A DNA stretch of 64,000 bases from Nocardioides mesophilus. GTDB lineage: Bacteria > Actinomycetota > Actinomycetes > Propionibacteriales > Nocardioidaceae. The stretch lies in NCBI RefSeq assembly GCF_014395785.1, contig NZ_CP060713.1, positions 1,330,501-1,394,500 of the forward strand, in the 5' to 3' direction. The position numbers and the translations under genes were made by a program. Below the pieces are notes generated by a model that worked only from the letters and a program-made list of their open reading frames with translations, made no database searches and was not told where the DNA came from. Every line of letters starts with the position of its first letter. The first letter of the stretch is position 1. Shown here one piece after another: positions 1 through 8,516 of this stretch.

Positions 1-1
1 G

Positions 2-454
2 CGAGTCCGGTCCATGCCCGAGCACACCGAGCATCACGGCGTCGACGGCGAGTGGTCGATGGTCGAAACCCTGCGCCACCTTGTCTTCGTGCACGACTCT
101 TGGTTCCGACGCTGCGTGCTCGGGCTCACAGAACCGTTCACGGCCATCGGACTCGGTCCACCGTTCATCATGGACCAGAAGGAGAACGGGCTCGACCCGT
201 CCGCCCAACCAGGACTCGACGAGGTGCTCGCCGTGCGCATCCGGCAGGCTTCGGAGATCGAGACATGGCTGGCGGAGGTCACGCCCGATCAGCTCGCACA
301 AACCGCGCCTGTCCCGGACGACGACAGATGGCCCCCGTACGCCAAGGGGCGGACAGTGCGGCAATGCCTCGGCACCGTGCTCAACGAGGAATGGGCCCAC
401 CACGGCTTCTGCCAACGCGACCTGGACAAGCTGTCGCGTCAGGAGTCTTCGTGA
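2..454 (+). CDS. DinB-superfamily protein, 5' end cut by window
   Basis: The reading frame is open to the left edge, so the true start probably lies outside the window; the first Met inside it is at 14. The sequence has the DinB/YfiT-like helical-bundle pattern, with GEWSMVETLRHLVFVHDSW near the start and a late helix with EEWAHHGFCQRDLD. The first helix's histidine and the late Glu-x-x-His-His are typical metal-ligand positions in this superfamily. Actinobacterial members are often mycothiol-dependent transferases or isomerases, but no substrate can be read here. Two more DUF664/DinB sequences lie within the next 10 kb. Family confidence is good; function is unknown. Confidence 0.75.
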   Translation, partial: RVRSMPEHTEHHGVDGEWSMVETLRHLVFVHDSWFRRCVLGLTEPFTAIGLGPPFIMDQKENGLDPSAQPGLDEVLAVRIRQASEIETWLAEVTPDQLAQTAPVPDDDRWPPYAKGRTVRQCLGTVLNEEWAHHGFCQRDLDKLSRQESS

Positions 455-629
455 GGTTCATGAGCGAGACTCTGAGCCTGTGCTGCCGATTTCCTGGCCC
501 TCGCCCGCATGTGGGTACCCCGGGGTTGTCCTCATCGATCCGGACATCCCTGAACTCGTGACGGGTAGGTCACGCCTGGCGGCATGAGTGGAAGCTGGTT
601 CACGACCCACGGGGATGCATACTGCCCCG

Positions 630-1139
630 ATGGGTGTCCGTAACTATCTCGTCGAGGGGGTCTCCGGAACGGGCAAGACCTCGGTATGCCGAGAGCTGAA
701 CCGGCGTGGCTATCAGGCCATCAACGGCGACAGGGAGCTTGCCTATCAGGGCGATCCCGAGACGGGCGAAGCAACCGACAGTGCCCTGCACCAGCACCAC
801 ATCTGGGACGTCGGTCGAGTGCGGGCCCTGGTGGTCGACAATCAGGAGCCGGTCACGTTCTTCTGCGGCGGATCCCGCAACTTCTCGAAGTTCATTGACT
901 TGTTCGACGAGGTCTTCGTTCTCGACATAGATCTCGAAACCTTGCACCGGCGACTCGACCGGCGCCCGCAAGACGACTGGGGCTCAAGACCATCCGAGCG
1001 CCACCTCATCGTCCGGCTCCACCGGACCAAGGAAGACATCCCGAGTAACGGAGTGGTGATCGACGCGACACAGCCGCTCACAGAGGTAGTCGACAAGATC
1101 CTTCGTCATGTGGAGCGGCGATACCTCGGCGACGCCTAA
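630..1139 (+). CDS. P-loop nucleoside-kinase-like protein
   Basis: The protein of about 169 residues opens with a Walker A motif, GVSGTGKTS, within 20 residues of the chosen Met at 630. Later come FDEVFVLDIDLETL (Walker B-like strand) and an Arg-rich lid region, HRRLDRRPQDDWG. This layout is typical of small AAA/shikimate-kinase-like or adenylate-kinase-like ATPases that phosphorylate small molecules. In-frame upstream Mets at 615 and 588 would only add residues before the P-loop strand, and 630 places the strand directly at the N-terminus. The gene stands alone, and the substrate cannot be assigned. Confidence 0.7.
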   Translation: MGVRNYLVEGVSGTGKTSVCRELNRRGYQAINGDRELAYQGDPETGEATDSALHQHHIWDVGRVRALVVDNQEPVTFFCGGSRNFSKFIDLFDEVFVLDIDLETLHRRLDRRPQDDWGSRPSERHLIVRLHRTKEDIPSNGVVIDATQPLTEVVDKILRHVERRYLGDA

Positions 1140-1250
1140 CGATTCGGCCGCACGGCCAGAGGCTGTTGCGGACTTCCCTCACCGCGGCAGAAGAGTGCGT
1201 TCACCAGCCACGCCCCGACCCCCTGAGCCTCGACCCCTAGGCTCCCAGCC

Positions 1251-1610
1251 ATGTCCACTCCCGACTGGATAGAACACCGCCGCCCCGACGGCGAGCTCCT
1301 CGGCTGGATGGTGCCCGACGGCGACGGATTTCACATTATCGACCTGCTAGGACGCCAGCGCACCGAGTCCCCGGCAGACTGGCCCGATGCCGAGGAAGCG
1401 CTCGAGACGCTCGGGATCGGCTATCTCGCCAACCGCTACAGCTTGCGGCTCTCGGATGGCGTGGAGCGTCGCGTGCGCATCGGCGAGGTGAACCGATCGG
1501 GCATCGTCGTCCTTGCTGATGACTTCGGCAGCGCCTCAGCGGTCGGGGCGAACCCAGAGGTTTTCAATCTCCCCTTTCCTGCGCCGGAGGCGTTGCGGTC
1601 ACTCGACTGA
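1251..1610 (+). CDS. conserved-type hypothetical protein, 119 aa
   Basis: A small soluble protein starting MSTPDWIEHRRPDGELLGWM, with a run of short beta-like segments (RRPDGELLGWMVPDGDGF, LSDGVERRVRIGEVN) and no signal peptide or membrane segment. Codon use matches a real coding frame, and the gene stands between two intergenic gaps. I do not recognise a domain. It sits in the accessory-like first 11 kb, just ahead of a convergent aldo/keto reductase. Confidence 0.55.
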   Translation: MSTPDWIEHRRPDGELLGWMVPDGDGFHIIDLLGRQRTESPADWPDAEEALETLGIGYLANRYSLRLSDGVERRVRIGEVNRSGIVVLADDFGSASAVGANPEVFNLPFPAPEALRSLD

Positions 1611-1749
1611 CGACAGACGACCAACGGCCCGCGGGCCACGTCCTTGTCGCCCCATCATCGGCAGTTGCGCGCGGAGAGCGGCAGATCTGGGCGTCCTACC
1701 CGTGCGTTCGTATGACAGCTTTGAGGTGAACTGGCCAGGACTCGGCGGG

Positions 1750-2712
1750 CTAAACCAGCTCATCGGCTGCGGTGTTGAGGCGAGTGATCTCTGCTTGGTC
1801 CAGCGTGATGGTTGGCGCTGCCAGGAGCTCTTCGAGCTGCGCACCGGAGGTGGCCGAGGCCAACGGTGCCGTGACGGTCGGTTGGTGCATCAGCCAGGCC
1901 AGGGCGATGGTGGCGGACCGGACGTGATGCTCGCGGGCGATCGCGTCGATGGTGTCGAGCAGGCGGAGTCCCTCGGAGGTGAGCAGAGGTCGCACGCCGG
2001 CGCCCCTGGCACAGTCCTGGGTGTCGGCCTCGGTGCGGTACTTGCCCGACAGGAATCCGCCACCGAGCGCACGGTAAGGAAGCACCGCCAGACCGGCCTC
2101 CCGCGCAAGCGGCGCGATCTCTGCCTCGAACGGCTGCCGATGGACCAGGCTGAAGTGCGGTTGGAGCACTACCGGGGCGGCGAGGCCGTTGCTTCCAGCC
2201 GTGTCGATCCACTCACGGACGGCATCGGTGGTGAAGTTCGACAGTCCGATGGCCCGGATCTTGCCGGCCCGGACCAATGCGTCGAAGGCTGCCGCAGTCT
2301 CCGCGATCGGCGTCTGGTCGTCCTGGTAGTGGGCAAAGTACAGGTCGATGTAGTCGGTGCCCAGTCTCCTCAGCGACTCCTCGGCCGCGGCGGCCACCGT
2401 GGTCGCGGACAGTCCCTCGAAAGCTGGGTGGTTGCCGCCCTTCGTCGACACCACCATCTGGTCGCGGTTGTTCCGGTCGCGCATCCAGTCCCCGAGGATC
2501 GCCTCCGATGCTCCGTCGGAGTAGGTGTCGGCGGTGTCGACCAGCACACCTCCGGCGTCTGCGAACGCGTCGAGGATCCGATGGGATGCGTCGGCGTCAG
2601 TAGTGCGGCCGAACGTGTTGCCTCCGAGCCCTACGGGCAGAGCAAGGTCGTCACCCCACCGATGCGCCGGTGCGTGGCCGAGGGGGCTGGTCGCGGCTCC
2701 GGGTCGGGTCAC
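1750..2712 (-). CDS. aldo/keto reductase
   Basis: An NADPH-dependent oxidoreductase of the AKR superfamily (TIM barrel). Visible signatures are the VDTADTYSDGASE segment with the catalytic Asp/Tyr, the STKGG lysine strand, the DYIDLYFAHYQDD strand with the active-site His position, IRAIGLSNF, and the cofactor-binding C-terminal end. I chose the GTG at 2712 because a GGAGA Shine-Dalgarno lies five bases upstream. An in-frame ATG at 2736 adds eight residues. The still longer open frame reaching 3135 overlaps the next gene and is not needed. The natural substrate is not readable. Confidence 0.85.
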   Translation of the reverse strand: MTRPGAATSPLGHAPAHRWGDDLALPVGLGGNTFGRTTDADASHRILDAFADAGGVLVDTADTYSDGASEAILGDWMRDRNNRDQMVVSTKGGNHPAFEGLSATTVAAAAEESLRRLGTDYIDLYFAHYQDDQTPIAETAAAFDALVRAGKIRAIGLSNFTTDAVREWIDTAGSNGLAAPVVLQPHFSLVHRQPFEAEIAPLAREAGLAVLPYRALGGGFLSGKYRTEADTQDCARGAGVRPLLTSEGLRLLDTIDAIAREHHVRSATIALAWLMHQPTVTAPLASATSGAQLEELLAAPTITLDQAEITRLNTAADELV

Positions 2713-2851
2713 GAGTGTCTCCTTTGATGCGCTCATAGAGAGGGGATCCAAGCAGACCGCACCGACAGCAGCCGATCTGCGCAGCCGCGCGGCAGATCCG
2801 GTATGCCTCAGAGTCGCACTCCGTCTGCGGCATGAGCGCGCGTCAGTGGGT

Positions 2852-3370
2852 TCAGGACGGAGCCGTGCCCAACTCACGTACGACGTCGAACTGGCCCGCA
2901 TGGCGGGCGTACTCCGCGAGAACGTGGAAGCAGATCCACTCCAGGGTGGGAGGGTCTTCTGTGAATCTGCCACCGACACGGGCAGGCTCTCCGAGGCCAT
3001 GGGTGGTGAGAGTCTCTCGGGTGCGCTGGCCCATGTCGCGTAACGAGGTGGCAATGTCTTCCGCCGCCACACCTTCAGCCACTCGCCAAGCAGGGGTGAT
3101 GCCTGTGGGTCCGGAGTCGACCGATGGATCGTCAACGTTCCAGTCGCCCCAGGGATCAGGCACCTGTTCGCCGAGGAATCCCCAGACGAACCAGCGCTGT
3201 TCCATGTGGAGGAGATGGCTCAGCAGTTCGATGGGTGACCACCCGCTGGGCAATCGCGACGCCGCTCGTTCGGCGAGCGGGAGTCCTAGGACACCCTCGA
3301 TAATGTCCTCTCGCACCCAGTCCAGGTAGTCCGCCCAACGCGCTGCGCCGCCGGGACCGTGCTTGGCTGG
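2852..3370 (-). pseudogene. DinB/DUF664 gene, 3' part, broken by IS21 element
   Basis: The frame encodes a DinB-type bundle: WADYLDWVREDIIEGVLGL, then LLSHLLHMEQRWFVWG, and near the end ICFHVLAEYARHAGQFD. These are hallmarks of the DUF664 group. The gene has lost its first codons because the IS21-family element inserted at 3370. The frame continues across the target duplication into 5591-5629, where the missing start codons lie. The rebuilt protein would be about 179-185 residues, normal for the family. The frame running on into the IS is an artefact. Confidence 0.85.
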
Positions 3371-3421
3371 TGTCGACGACGCTTGAAAACGAGGCCATAG
3401 CGACGGTCGAAAACGAGGCCA
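3371..3421 (+). repeat. IS21 left terminal inverted repeat
   Basis: This 51-bp end matches the reverse complement of 5535-5585 at 42 positions. It holds two copies of the GAAAACGAGGCCA motif, 24 bases apart, which are the likely transposase-binding multiple terminal repeats. Confidence 0.9.
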
Positions 3422-3439
3422 CCCAGACAGATTGGATGG

Positions 3440-4711
3440 GTGATCTCTGTGGAGGATTGGGCTCTGATCCGGCGGCTGGTCGCGGAGGGTGTTCCGCAGC
3501 GTCAGGTCGCGAAGGATCTCGGGGTGGGGCGAGCGACGGTGGCGCGGGCGTTGGCCTCGGATCGGCCGCCGAAGTACGAGCGGCCGGCGGTGTCGACGTC
3601 GTTCACGCCCTTCGAGCCGCACGTGCGGCAGCTGCTGAAGGATCATCCGGGGATGCCGGCCACGGTGGTTGCCGAGCGGGTCGGCTGGACGGGGTCGATC
3701 ACGTGGTTCCGCGACAACGTCCGTCGGCTGCGGCCTGAGTATCGTCCGGTCGACCCCGCGGGTCGGTTGACGTGGCTGCCGGGTGATGCGGCGCAGTGCG
3801 ACCTGTGGTTCCCGCCGCGGAAGATCCCGCTCGAGGACGGCAGCAAGGCGCTGCTGCCGGTCATGGTGATCACGTGCGCGCATTCGCGGTTCATCCTCGG
3901 ACGGATGATCGCGACCCGGCACACCGAGGACCTGCTGCTGGGGATGTGGGAGCTGCTGGGGCAGCTCGGTCGGGTCCCGCGGCGCCTGATCTGGGACAAC
4001 GAGTCCGGCATCGGCCGCGGCAAGCGGCACGCCGAAGGCGTCGGCGCGTTCACCGGCACCCTGGCCACCACGCTGCAGCGCCTGAAGCCCTATGACCCCG
4101 AGTCGAAGGGCATCGTGGAGCGACGCAACGGGTTCTTCGAGACCTCCTTCATGCCCGGGCGTGATTTCACGTCACCGGCGGACTTCAACATCCAGTTCAC
4201 CGACTGGCTGAGGATCGCGAACGGTCGCGTGGTGCGCACCATCAAGACCAGGCCGGTCGATCTGCTCGACGCCGACAGGGCCGCGATGCTCCCGTTGCCG
4301 CCAGTGCCCCCGGCGGTCGGGTGGCTCAACCGGGTCCGGTTGGGACGTGACTACTACGTCCGCGTCGACAGCAACGACTACTCGGTCGACCCGGCGGTGA
4401 TCGGCCGGTTCGTCGACGTCACCGCGGACCTGTCCAGGGTGCAGGTCCGCCACGAGAGGCGTCTGATCGCCGATCACGACCGGGTCTGGGCGCGTGGCAT
4501 GACCATCACGGACCCCGCCCACGTTGCATCGGCCCAGGTGCTGCGTGAGGAGTTCCAGCGCCCCCGCCCGGCGGCCGACCCAGATGAGGGGCTGGTGCGG
4601 GACCTGGCCGACTACGACCGTGCCTTCGGGCTCATCGACGGCGGTCTCACCGACGGCGGTCTCACCGACGGCGGCCCCGCCGACAGTGCTGACGGTGAGG
4701 AGGTGGCGTGA
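3440..4711 (+). CDS. istA: IS21 transposase IstA
   Basis: An integrase-type DDE transposase of 423 residues starting at a GTG. An N-terminal helix-turn-helix (VPQRQVAKDLGVGRATVARAL, about residues 19-39) precedes an rve integrase core. DDE candidates are the Asp in AAQCDLWF, the Asp in LIWDNESG and the Glu in GIVERRNGF. The C-terminal domain follows (GRDYYVRVDSNDYSVDP). The last 25 residues carry a repeated LTDGG unit encoded by 15-bp tandem repeats. The stop codon overlaps the istB start (TGATG), indicating translational coupling. Confidence 0.95.
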   Translation: MISVEDWALIRRLVAEGVPQRQVAKDLGVGRATVARALASDRPPKYERPAVSTSFTPFEPHVRQLLKDHPGMPATVVAERVGWTGSITWFRDNVRRLRPEYRPVDPAGRLTWLPGDAAQCDLWFPPRKIPLEDGSKALLPVMVITCAHSRFILGRMIATRHTEDLLLGMWELLGQLGRVPRRLIWDNESGIGRGKRHAEGVGAFTGTLATTLQRLKPYDPESKGIVERRNGFFETSFMPGRDFTSPADFNIQFTDWLRIANGRVVRTIKTRPVDLLDADRAAMLPLPPVPPAVGWLNRVRLGRDYYVRVDSNDYSVDPAVIGRFVDVTADLSRVQVRHERRLIADHDRVWARGMTITDPAHVASAQVLREEFQRPRPAADPDEGLVRDLADYDRAFGLIDGGLTDGGLTDGGPADSADGEEVA

Positions 4712-5520
4712 TGACCGGTAAGGCGAAGGCCGGCGGGACCCATCACAGCGAGGCACTGAAGCAGGTCACCTACCTGGCGTCGGCGTTGAAGGCACCGCGG
4801 ATCACCGAGGCAGCCGGCCGACTGGCCGACCACGCTCGTGACGCAGGTTGGACCCACGAGGAGTACCTCGCCGCGGTCCTGGACCGTGAGGTCGCCGCAC
4901 GCAACGCGTCCGGTGCCCAGCTGCGGATCCGGGCCGCCGGGTTCGGGTCGAGGAAGACCATCGAGGAGTTCGACTGGGACGCCCAACCCGCGGTGCGTCA
5001 ACAGATCGCCGCACTCGCATCGGGTGGGTTCCTCACCGAAGCCCGCAACGTGGTGCTGCTCGGTCCGCCCGGCACCGGCAAGACCCACCTAGCCACCGGC
5101 CTGGGCATCGCCGCCGCGCACCACGGTCACCGGGTGCTGTTCGCGACCGCGACCGAGTGGGTCACCCGACTCACCGACGCCCACCGCGCCGGCCGGCTAC
5201 CCCAAGAACTCACACGGCTGCGGCGCTACGGCCTGATCATCGTCGACGAGGTCGGCTACCTACCGTTCGAGCAAGACGCCGCGAACCTCTTCTTCCAGCT
5301 CGTGTCCAGCCGCTACGAACACGCCTCGCTGATCCTCACATCCAACCTGCCCTTCAGCGGCTGGGGCGGTGTGTTCGGCGACCAGGCCGTCGCCGCGGCC
5401 ATGATCGACCGCGTCGTCCACCACGCACACGTGCTCACCTTGAAGGGCGCCAGCTACCGGCTACGCAACCGCGGGATCGACACCCTGCCCAGCATCAGAA
5501 CCCAAGACACGGCAGACTAG
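4711..5520 (+). CDS. istB: IS21 helper ATPase IstB
   Basis: The AAA+ helper protein that loads on target DNA for IS21 transposition. The Walker A motif GPPGTGKTHLA lies near residue 115, Walker B is LIIVDEVGYLPF, and sensor 1 is LILTSNLPF. I chose the ATG at 4711, which follows a strong GAGGAGG site seven bases upstream and overlaps the istA stop by one base. A GTG at 4708 is the alternative. The length of 269 residues is normal for IstB. Confidence 0.95.
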   Translation: MTGKAKAGGTHHSEALKQVTYLASALKAPRITEAAGRLADHARDAGWTHEEYLAAVLDREVAARNASGAQLRIRAAGFGSRKTIEEFDWDAQPAVRQQIAALASGGFLTEARNVVLLGPPGTGKTHLATGLGIAAAHHGHRVLFATATEWVTRLTDAHRAGRLPQELTRLRRYGLIIVDEVGYLPFEQDAANLFFQLVSSRYEHASLILTSNLPFSGWGGVFGDQAVAAAMIDRVVHHAHVLTLKGASYRLRNRGIDTLPSIRTQDTAD

Positions 5521-5534
5521 AAGACACGAACCGG

Positions 5535-5585
5535 TGGCCTCGTTTTCGAGCGTCGGATCGGCCTCATTTTCGAGCGTTGCCGACA
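5535..5585 (-). repeat. IS21 right terminal inverted repeat
   Basis: The partner of 3371-3421, containing TGGCCTCGTTTTCGAG and a second copy with one change (GGCCTCATTTTCGAG). The outer edge is fixed by the adjacent GCTGG target duplication. Confidence 0.9.
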
Positions 5586-5590
5586 GCTGG

Positions 5591-5629
5591 CTCTCGCGGG
5601 TTTCGGCTCATACGACGGTCTTCGGTCAT
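5591..5629 (-). pseudogene. 5' end of the split DinB/DUF664 gene
   Basis: Joining 5591 to 3370 after removing the element and one copy of GCTGG gives MSRNPRE followed directly by PAKHGPGGAARWADYLDW, all in one frame. The start is the ATG at 5611. An in-frame ATG at 5629 gives an alternative start, MTEDRRMSRNPRE. This confirms that the insertion hit just after the N-terminus of the gene whose body is at 2852-3370. Confidence 0.75.
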
Positions 5630-5982
5630 GACGCGCAGCGTACGGTCCGCTGTCCGACCGATCGACGAACCACAATGGCCGGACGACGCGGGCCGCTGGT
5701 GCACCCATGGATGTCCGCTCGTCGGCATGGCTGCGCCTTCACCATCTGCGGCATTTCCGTGCTGTGCAGATGAACAGGCACGTTGGGCACCCGCGATCGC
5801 AGTTCACGCTCAACAGCACAGCGCTAGATGCCAACCTGCCCGTTCACATGCACCATTCGGATCGCCTGTCCTCGGCGTGATCGCGCTTTCACCCACGGCG
5901 GCATGATCGAGCGCATCACGGGGGGGGTCTCCTACTTGGCCTTCTCCTTGCGAGAACTCAGTGACGACTTACCGCCAAGTGG
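5630..5982. other. gene-free stretch upstream of the split DinB gene
   Basis: After the 5' end of the broken DinB gene this stretch holds only short frames with no recognisable protein. It should include the original DinB promoter. A run of eight G lies at 5920-5927. I see no clear terminator or RNA gene here. Confidence 0.4.
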
Positions 5983-6861
5983 CTATCGCTCTGCCGCGGA
6001 GACGGTCCCAGAGGCCGGAGAGTGTTGCAGCGCGGCCATGTCGCGCAGACGTGGCTGGTTGTAGATCACGATGCCGTCCCTTCGGTGCACTCCGCGAACG
6101 CCCCGCGTCCGGGCGAACATGTCGCGGACGCGATCCAGGTGGTCAACCGGCAACTGCGGAGGCGCCTCGTCAGGCTGAAGGATTCGACCTGCCGGGTACT
6201 CGGCTCCATCGCGTGCTACCTCGACGTGGCATCCGAAGAGCCACTCGACCGGATGGCTCGCGCAGAAGTCGGCGAGTCGATCGAGCGTCGCGCCGTACGC
6301 GTCCGCATCGGACACATAGATCCGGCCGGGCAGGATGCTGTCGCCGGTGAACAAAATCCGTGTCACCGGGTCGTAGAAGGTGATGGCCGCGCGGTGGTGG
6401 CCGGGGCTCGGGATGAGGGTGATTGGCCGGTCACCGAGGTCGTACACCGTGGCTCTGGTCGGCCACTGATCCATGCCGAAGAACACCCGGACCTGCTCCG
6501 GGTCGGAGCTGACAACTGTGGTGTTTGGCCGGCCGCGGAACTGGGCGTCGCCCGCGGTGTGGTCCTGATGCCCGTGCGTATGCGTGACTACGAGCTCGTA
6601 CCCGGCGGGGCGATCCGAGAGGAGCGTGTCGACGGTGGCCCGCAACGGCCACCGTTGCCGGTCCTTGCTGGCCCCGGTGTCGAGCAGCAGGGCGCGTTCC
6701 GATCCCAGCAAGAGAGTCAGGAACGGCGCCTCGAAGGACGTCCGCTTGCTCTGACGCAGGATGACTGTGGAGTCGTCATACCAGTGGACCTGGATGAGTG
6801 GCTCGTCCACTTCGCCGTGAAGCCAGTCGATCTGCCAGCCGGCTCCGCTCAACTCGGACAC
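5983..6861 (-). CDS. MBL-fold metallo-hydrolase
   Basis: A metallo-beta-lactamase fold hydrolase of about 292 residues. The zinc-binding motif VVTHTHGHQDHTAGD is complete (HxHxDH type), followed by SPGHHRAAITFYD, ILFTGDSILPG (bridging Asp) and a late His in LFGCHVEVARDG. The conserved N-terminal LRQSK-x-EAPFL-LLLG-ERALLLDTG stretch is typical of the cytoplasmic group. The start is uncertain. I used the GTG at 6861, but a GTG inside GEVDEPLIQ further downstream is possible. The substrate is unknown and no signal peptide is seen. Confidence 0.8.
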   Translation of the reverse strand: MSELSGAGWQIDWLHGEVDEPLIQVHWYDDSTVILRQSKRTSFEAPFLTLLLGSERALLLDTGASKDRQRWPLRATVDTLLSDRPAGYELVVTHTHGHQDHTAGDAQFRGRPNTTVVSSDPEQVRVFFGMDQWPTRATVYDLGDRPITLIPSPGHHRAAITFYDPVTRILFTGDSILPGRIYVSDADAYGATLDRLADFCASHPVEWLFGCHVEVARDGAEYPAGRILQPDEAPPQLPVDHLDRVRDMFARTRGVRGVHRRDGIVIYNQPRLRDMAALQHSPASGTVSAAER

Positions 6862-7227
6862 TCCTCCAGGCGCAGCGGCCGTGGACGGCCATGGGTGCGG
6901 GACGCGCAAAAGCTCGGGCGGAAGTCTCGCAGACTGTTCGGCCGCACGTGCCTGATCACAGCTTCGCCGTGAATCTGGTCCAGCCGTTAGACGACAAGAC
7001 TGACGCGCAACGCCTGCAAAAGTCCCTTCGGACAGCCTGCCCGTAGAGCGGGGCGAATGATGCGGGTCGCGAGTCGCCGACCGTCCAGTAGCGTTCAGAT
7101 CGTCCGAACAGCGCCTTTTAGGGAATGCCTGGGTCACGTCATGAAGACGTTGTGCGAGCGTTTGATCGTAGGAGCGTTGCCACGCCGGTGGGCGCGCACG
7201 CGAGCGCGGGACCGGAAAACGAACGAC
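6862..7227. other. divergent intergenic region
   Basis: This lies between the minus-strand MBL gene and the plus-strand HEAT-like gene, so it should hold both promoters. In-frame ATGs at 7057, 7060 and 7141 upstream of the chosen 7228 start mean part of it could encode extra N-terminal residues. That part is Arg-rich and looks non-native. No RNA gene is evident. Confidence 0.35.
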
Positions 7228-8370
7228 ATGCCGAGCAGGCAGACAGGCACCCCCTCCTGGGCGCAGACTTATCAGACCACGTTCCCGAGCAGGGCCGCAG
7301 CCGACGAGATGGCGGATGCGTTGGCAGTTCGGGGACACCTCCTCGTGGCGATCAGGGAGGCGGACCATTTCCTGCACGATCCGTCGAGTTGGTGGTACGG
7401 CAAGCCATCGCTGCGGCCCGATGAGCAAGGCCACTGGGACGTCTTCTCCGTTGCGTCCGGTCCTGTGCCGGACGACGACCTGGAGTGGTGGCAGGCTCAA
7501 GAAGACCAGACGGTGCGCCGGCTGGCGGTCCGCCTCGGCGGTCGAGCCGGTGGCAGCGGAGGCGGCAACTTTGACCAGGTGGTCCAATCGTTCGCACGTG
7601 ACGGTCTGGTACACGAGCTCGACATGGCAACCGCGGCCCCGCGACGCCTGACCGCGCTCAACGAGAGTCCGGCGCGCGCCGGGGAGCGCGAGGCACGCGC
7701 CATCGACGACGACCTCCCCGACAGGTCTGGGGAGGCCATCGTCCTCCGGGGCATTTCAAAGGTGGATTGGGGCGCGCTCGTCCACGCATACGGCCCAGCG
7801 ACCGAGGTACCCGACCTGCTTCGTGGACTCGCAGCCAACGACGACCGGTGGGATGACCTGCACAATGAGTTCGTGGGCGCGGTACTCCACCAAGGCAGCA
7901 CCTATTCCGCCTCGGCACCTGCCCTCCAGGTGCTCGCCGAGCTGGCCAACGCGCCAGGACTAGCGCCAAAGCGACGGCTGGACCTTCTGTACATCCTGTT
8001 CTTGGCCGGATCTTCGTCGGCGCAAGCCGACGCCTACGGCTACGGCGCCGACGATCACGCCACTGAGGTCCAAACGACCGTGATAGGTGCGGTGGACCAA
8101 CTGCTGATGCTGTGGCCCTCAGTGTCACGAGCGGAGCAACGGTTGCTGCTCCTCCTCGCGGCGCTCGCTGCCAAACCATTGCCCGAATCGGACCTGAATG
8201 ACCCGGCAAGCCGACTGGCCCTCGCGATGAACCGAGACATGCAGAGCGCCGAGGCGACGCTCCGCGAACTCTCCACCCGCAACGAAGACCTCATCGAACT
8301 CGCCGACAGTCCGGCACCACTCCGCTCACGACTGGTCGCCGCCCTCGAGAGGCTGCTCTGGGAGCCGTGA
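7228..8370 (+). CDS. hypothetical protein with HEAT-repeat-like C-terminal half
   Basis: A protein of about 380 residues. The first 110 residues (TYQTTFPSRAAADEMADALAVRGHLLVAIREAD) look like a compact alpha/beta domain I cannot name. From about residue 175, the segment VDWGALVHAYGPATEVPDLLRGLA followed by paired helices (APALQVLAELANAP, LDLLYILFLAG) resembles the HEAT/armadillo-type proteins common in actinomycetes. I chose the ATG at 7228 because upstream residues are Arg-rich and look unlike protein. The ISL3 element lies just 35 bp after the stop without breaking it. Confidence 0.6.
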   Translation: MPSRQTGTPSWAQTYQTTFPSRAAADEMADALAVRGHLLVAIREADHFLHDPSSWWYGKPSLRPDEQGHWDVFSVASGPVPDDDLEWWQAQEDQTVRRLAVRLGGRAGGSGGGNFDQVVQSFARDGLVHELDMATAAPRRLTALNESPARAGEREARAIDDDLPDRSGEAIVLRGISKVDWGALVHAYGPATEVPDLLRGLAANDDRWDDLHNEFVGAVLHQGSTYSASAPALQVLAELANAPGLAPKRRLDLLYILFLAGSSSAQADAYGYGADDHATEVQTTVIGAVDQLLMLWPSVSRAEQRLLLLLAALAAKPLPESDLNDPASRLALAMNRDMQSAEATLRELSTRNEDLIELADSPAPLRSRLVAALERLLWEP

Positions 8371-8405
8371 CCCCCAGGTTGATGTGGTGATAGCGGCGGA
8401 ATGTC

Positions 8406-8429
8406 GGCTCTCCTGACCCTTCCGTGGGT
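8406..8429 (+). repeat. ISL3 left inverted repeat
   Basis: Matches the reverse complement of 9809-9832 except for three adjacent bases at positions 13-15. The adjacent GGAATGTC copy fixes the outer edge. Confidence 0.9.
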
Positions 8430-8516
8430 GGTTGAGCGCGCCTGAACGAGCGCACGCCGTTCCCTATCTAGGTTTCTGAGCTGTCTAGGAACAGGAACCA
8501 CAGAGCGGAGAACGGC

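Larger units (their letters stand above)
3371..5585 (+). mobile_element. IS21-family insertion sequence, complete
   Basis: A 2215-bp element with 51-bp imperfect terminal inverted repeats (42 of 51 match, both starting TGTCG). Each end contains two copies of a GAAAACGAGGCCA-type motif, as in IS21 multiple terminal repeats. Inside are istA and istB, overlapping by one base. It is flanked by a perfect 5-bp duplication GCTGG (3366-3370 and 5586-5590), within the 4-8 bp range known for IS21. Both genes look intact, so the copy is probably young and possibly active. Confidence 0.95.

Noticed and set aside
1131-1160. attC-like GCCTAAC after the P-loop gene
   Set aside because: No matching GTTRRRY partner site or integron integrase is near; the bases are part of the stop codon.
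2737-3135. N-terminal extension of the aldo/keto reductase
   Set aside because: It overlaps the DinB gene and has no family similarity; a good ribosome-binding site supports the shorter start.
5920-5927. run of eight G as evidence for or against sequencing indels
   Set aside because: It lies outside genes, so its true length cannot be judged from reading frames.
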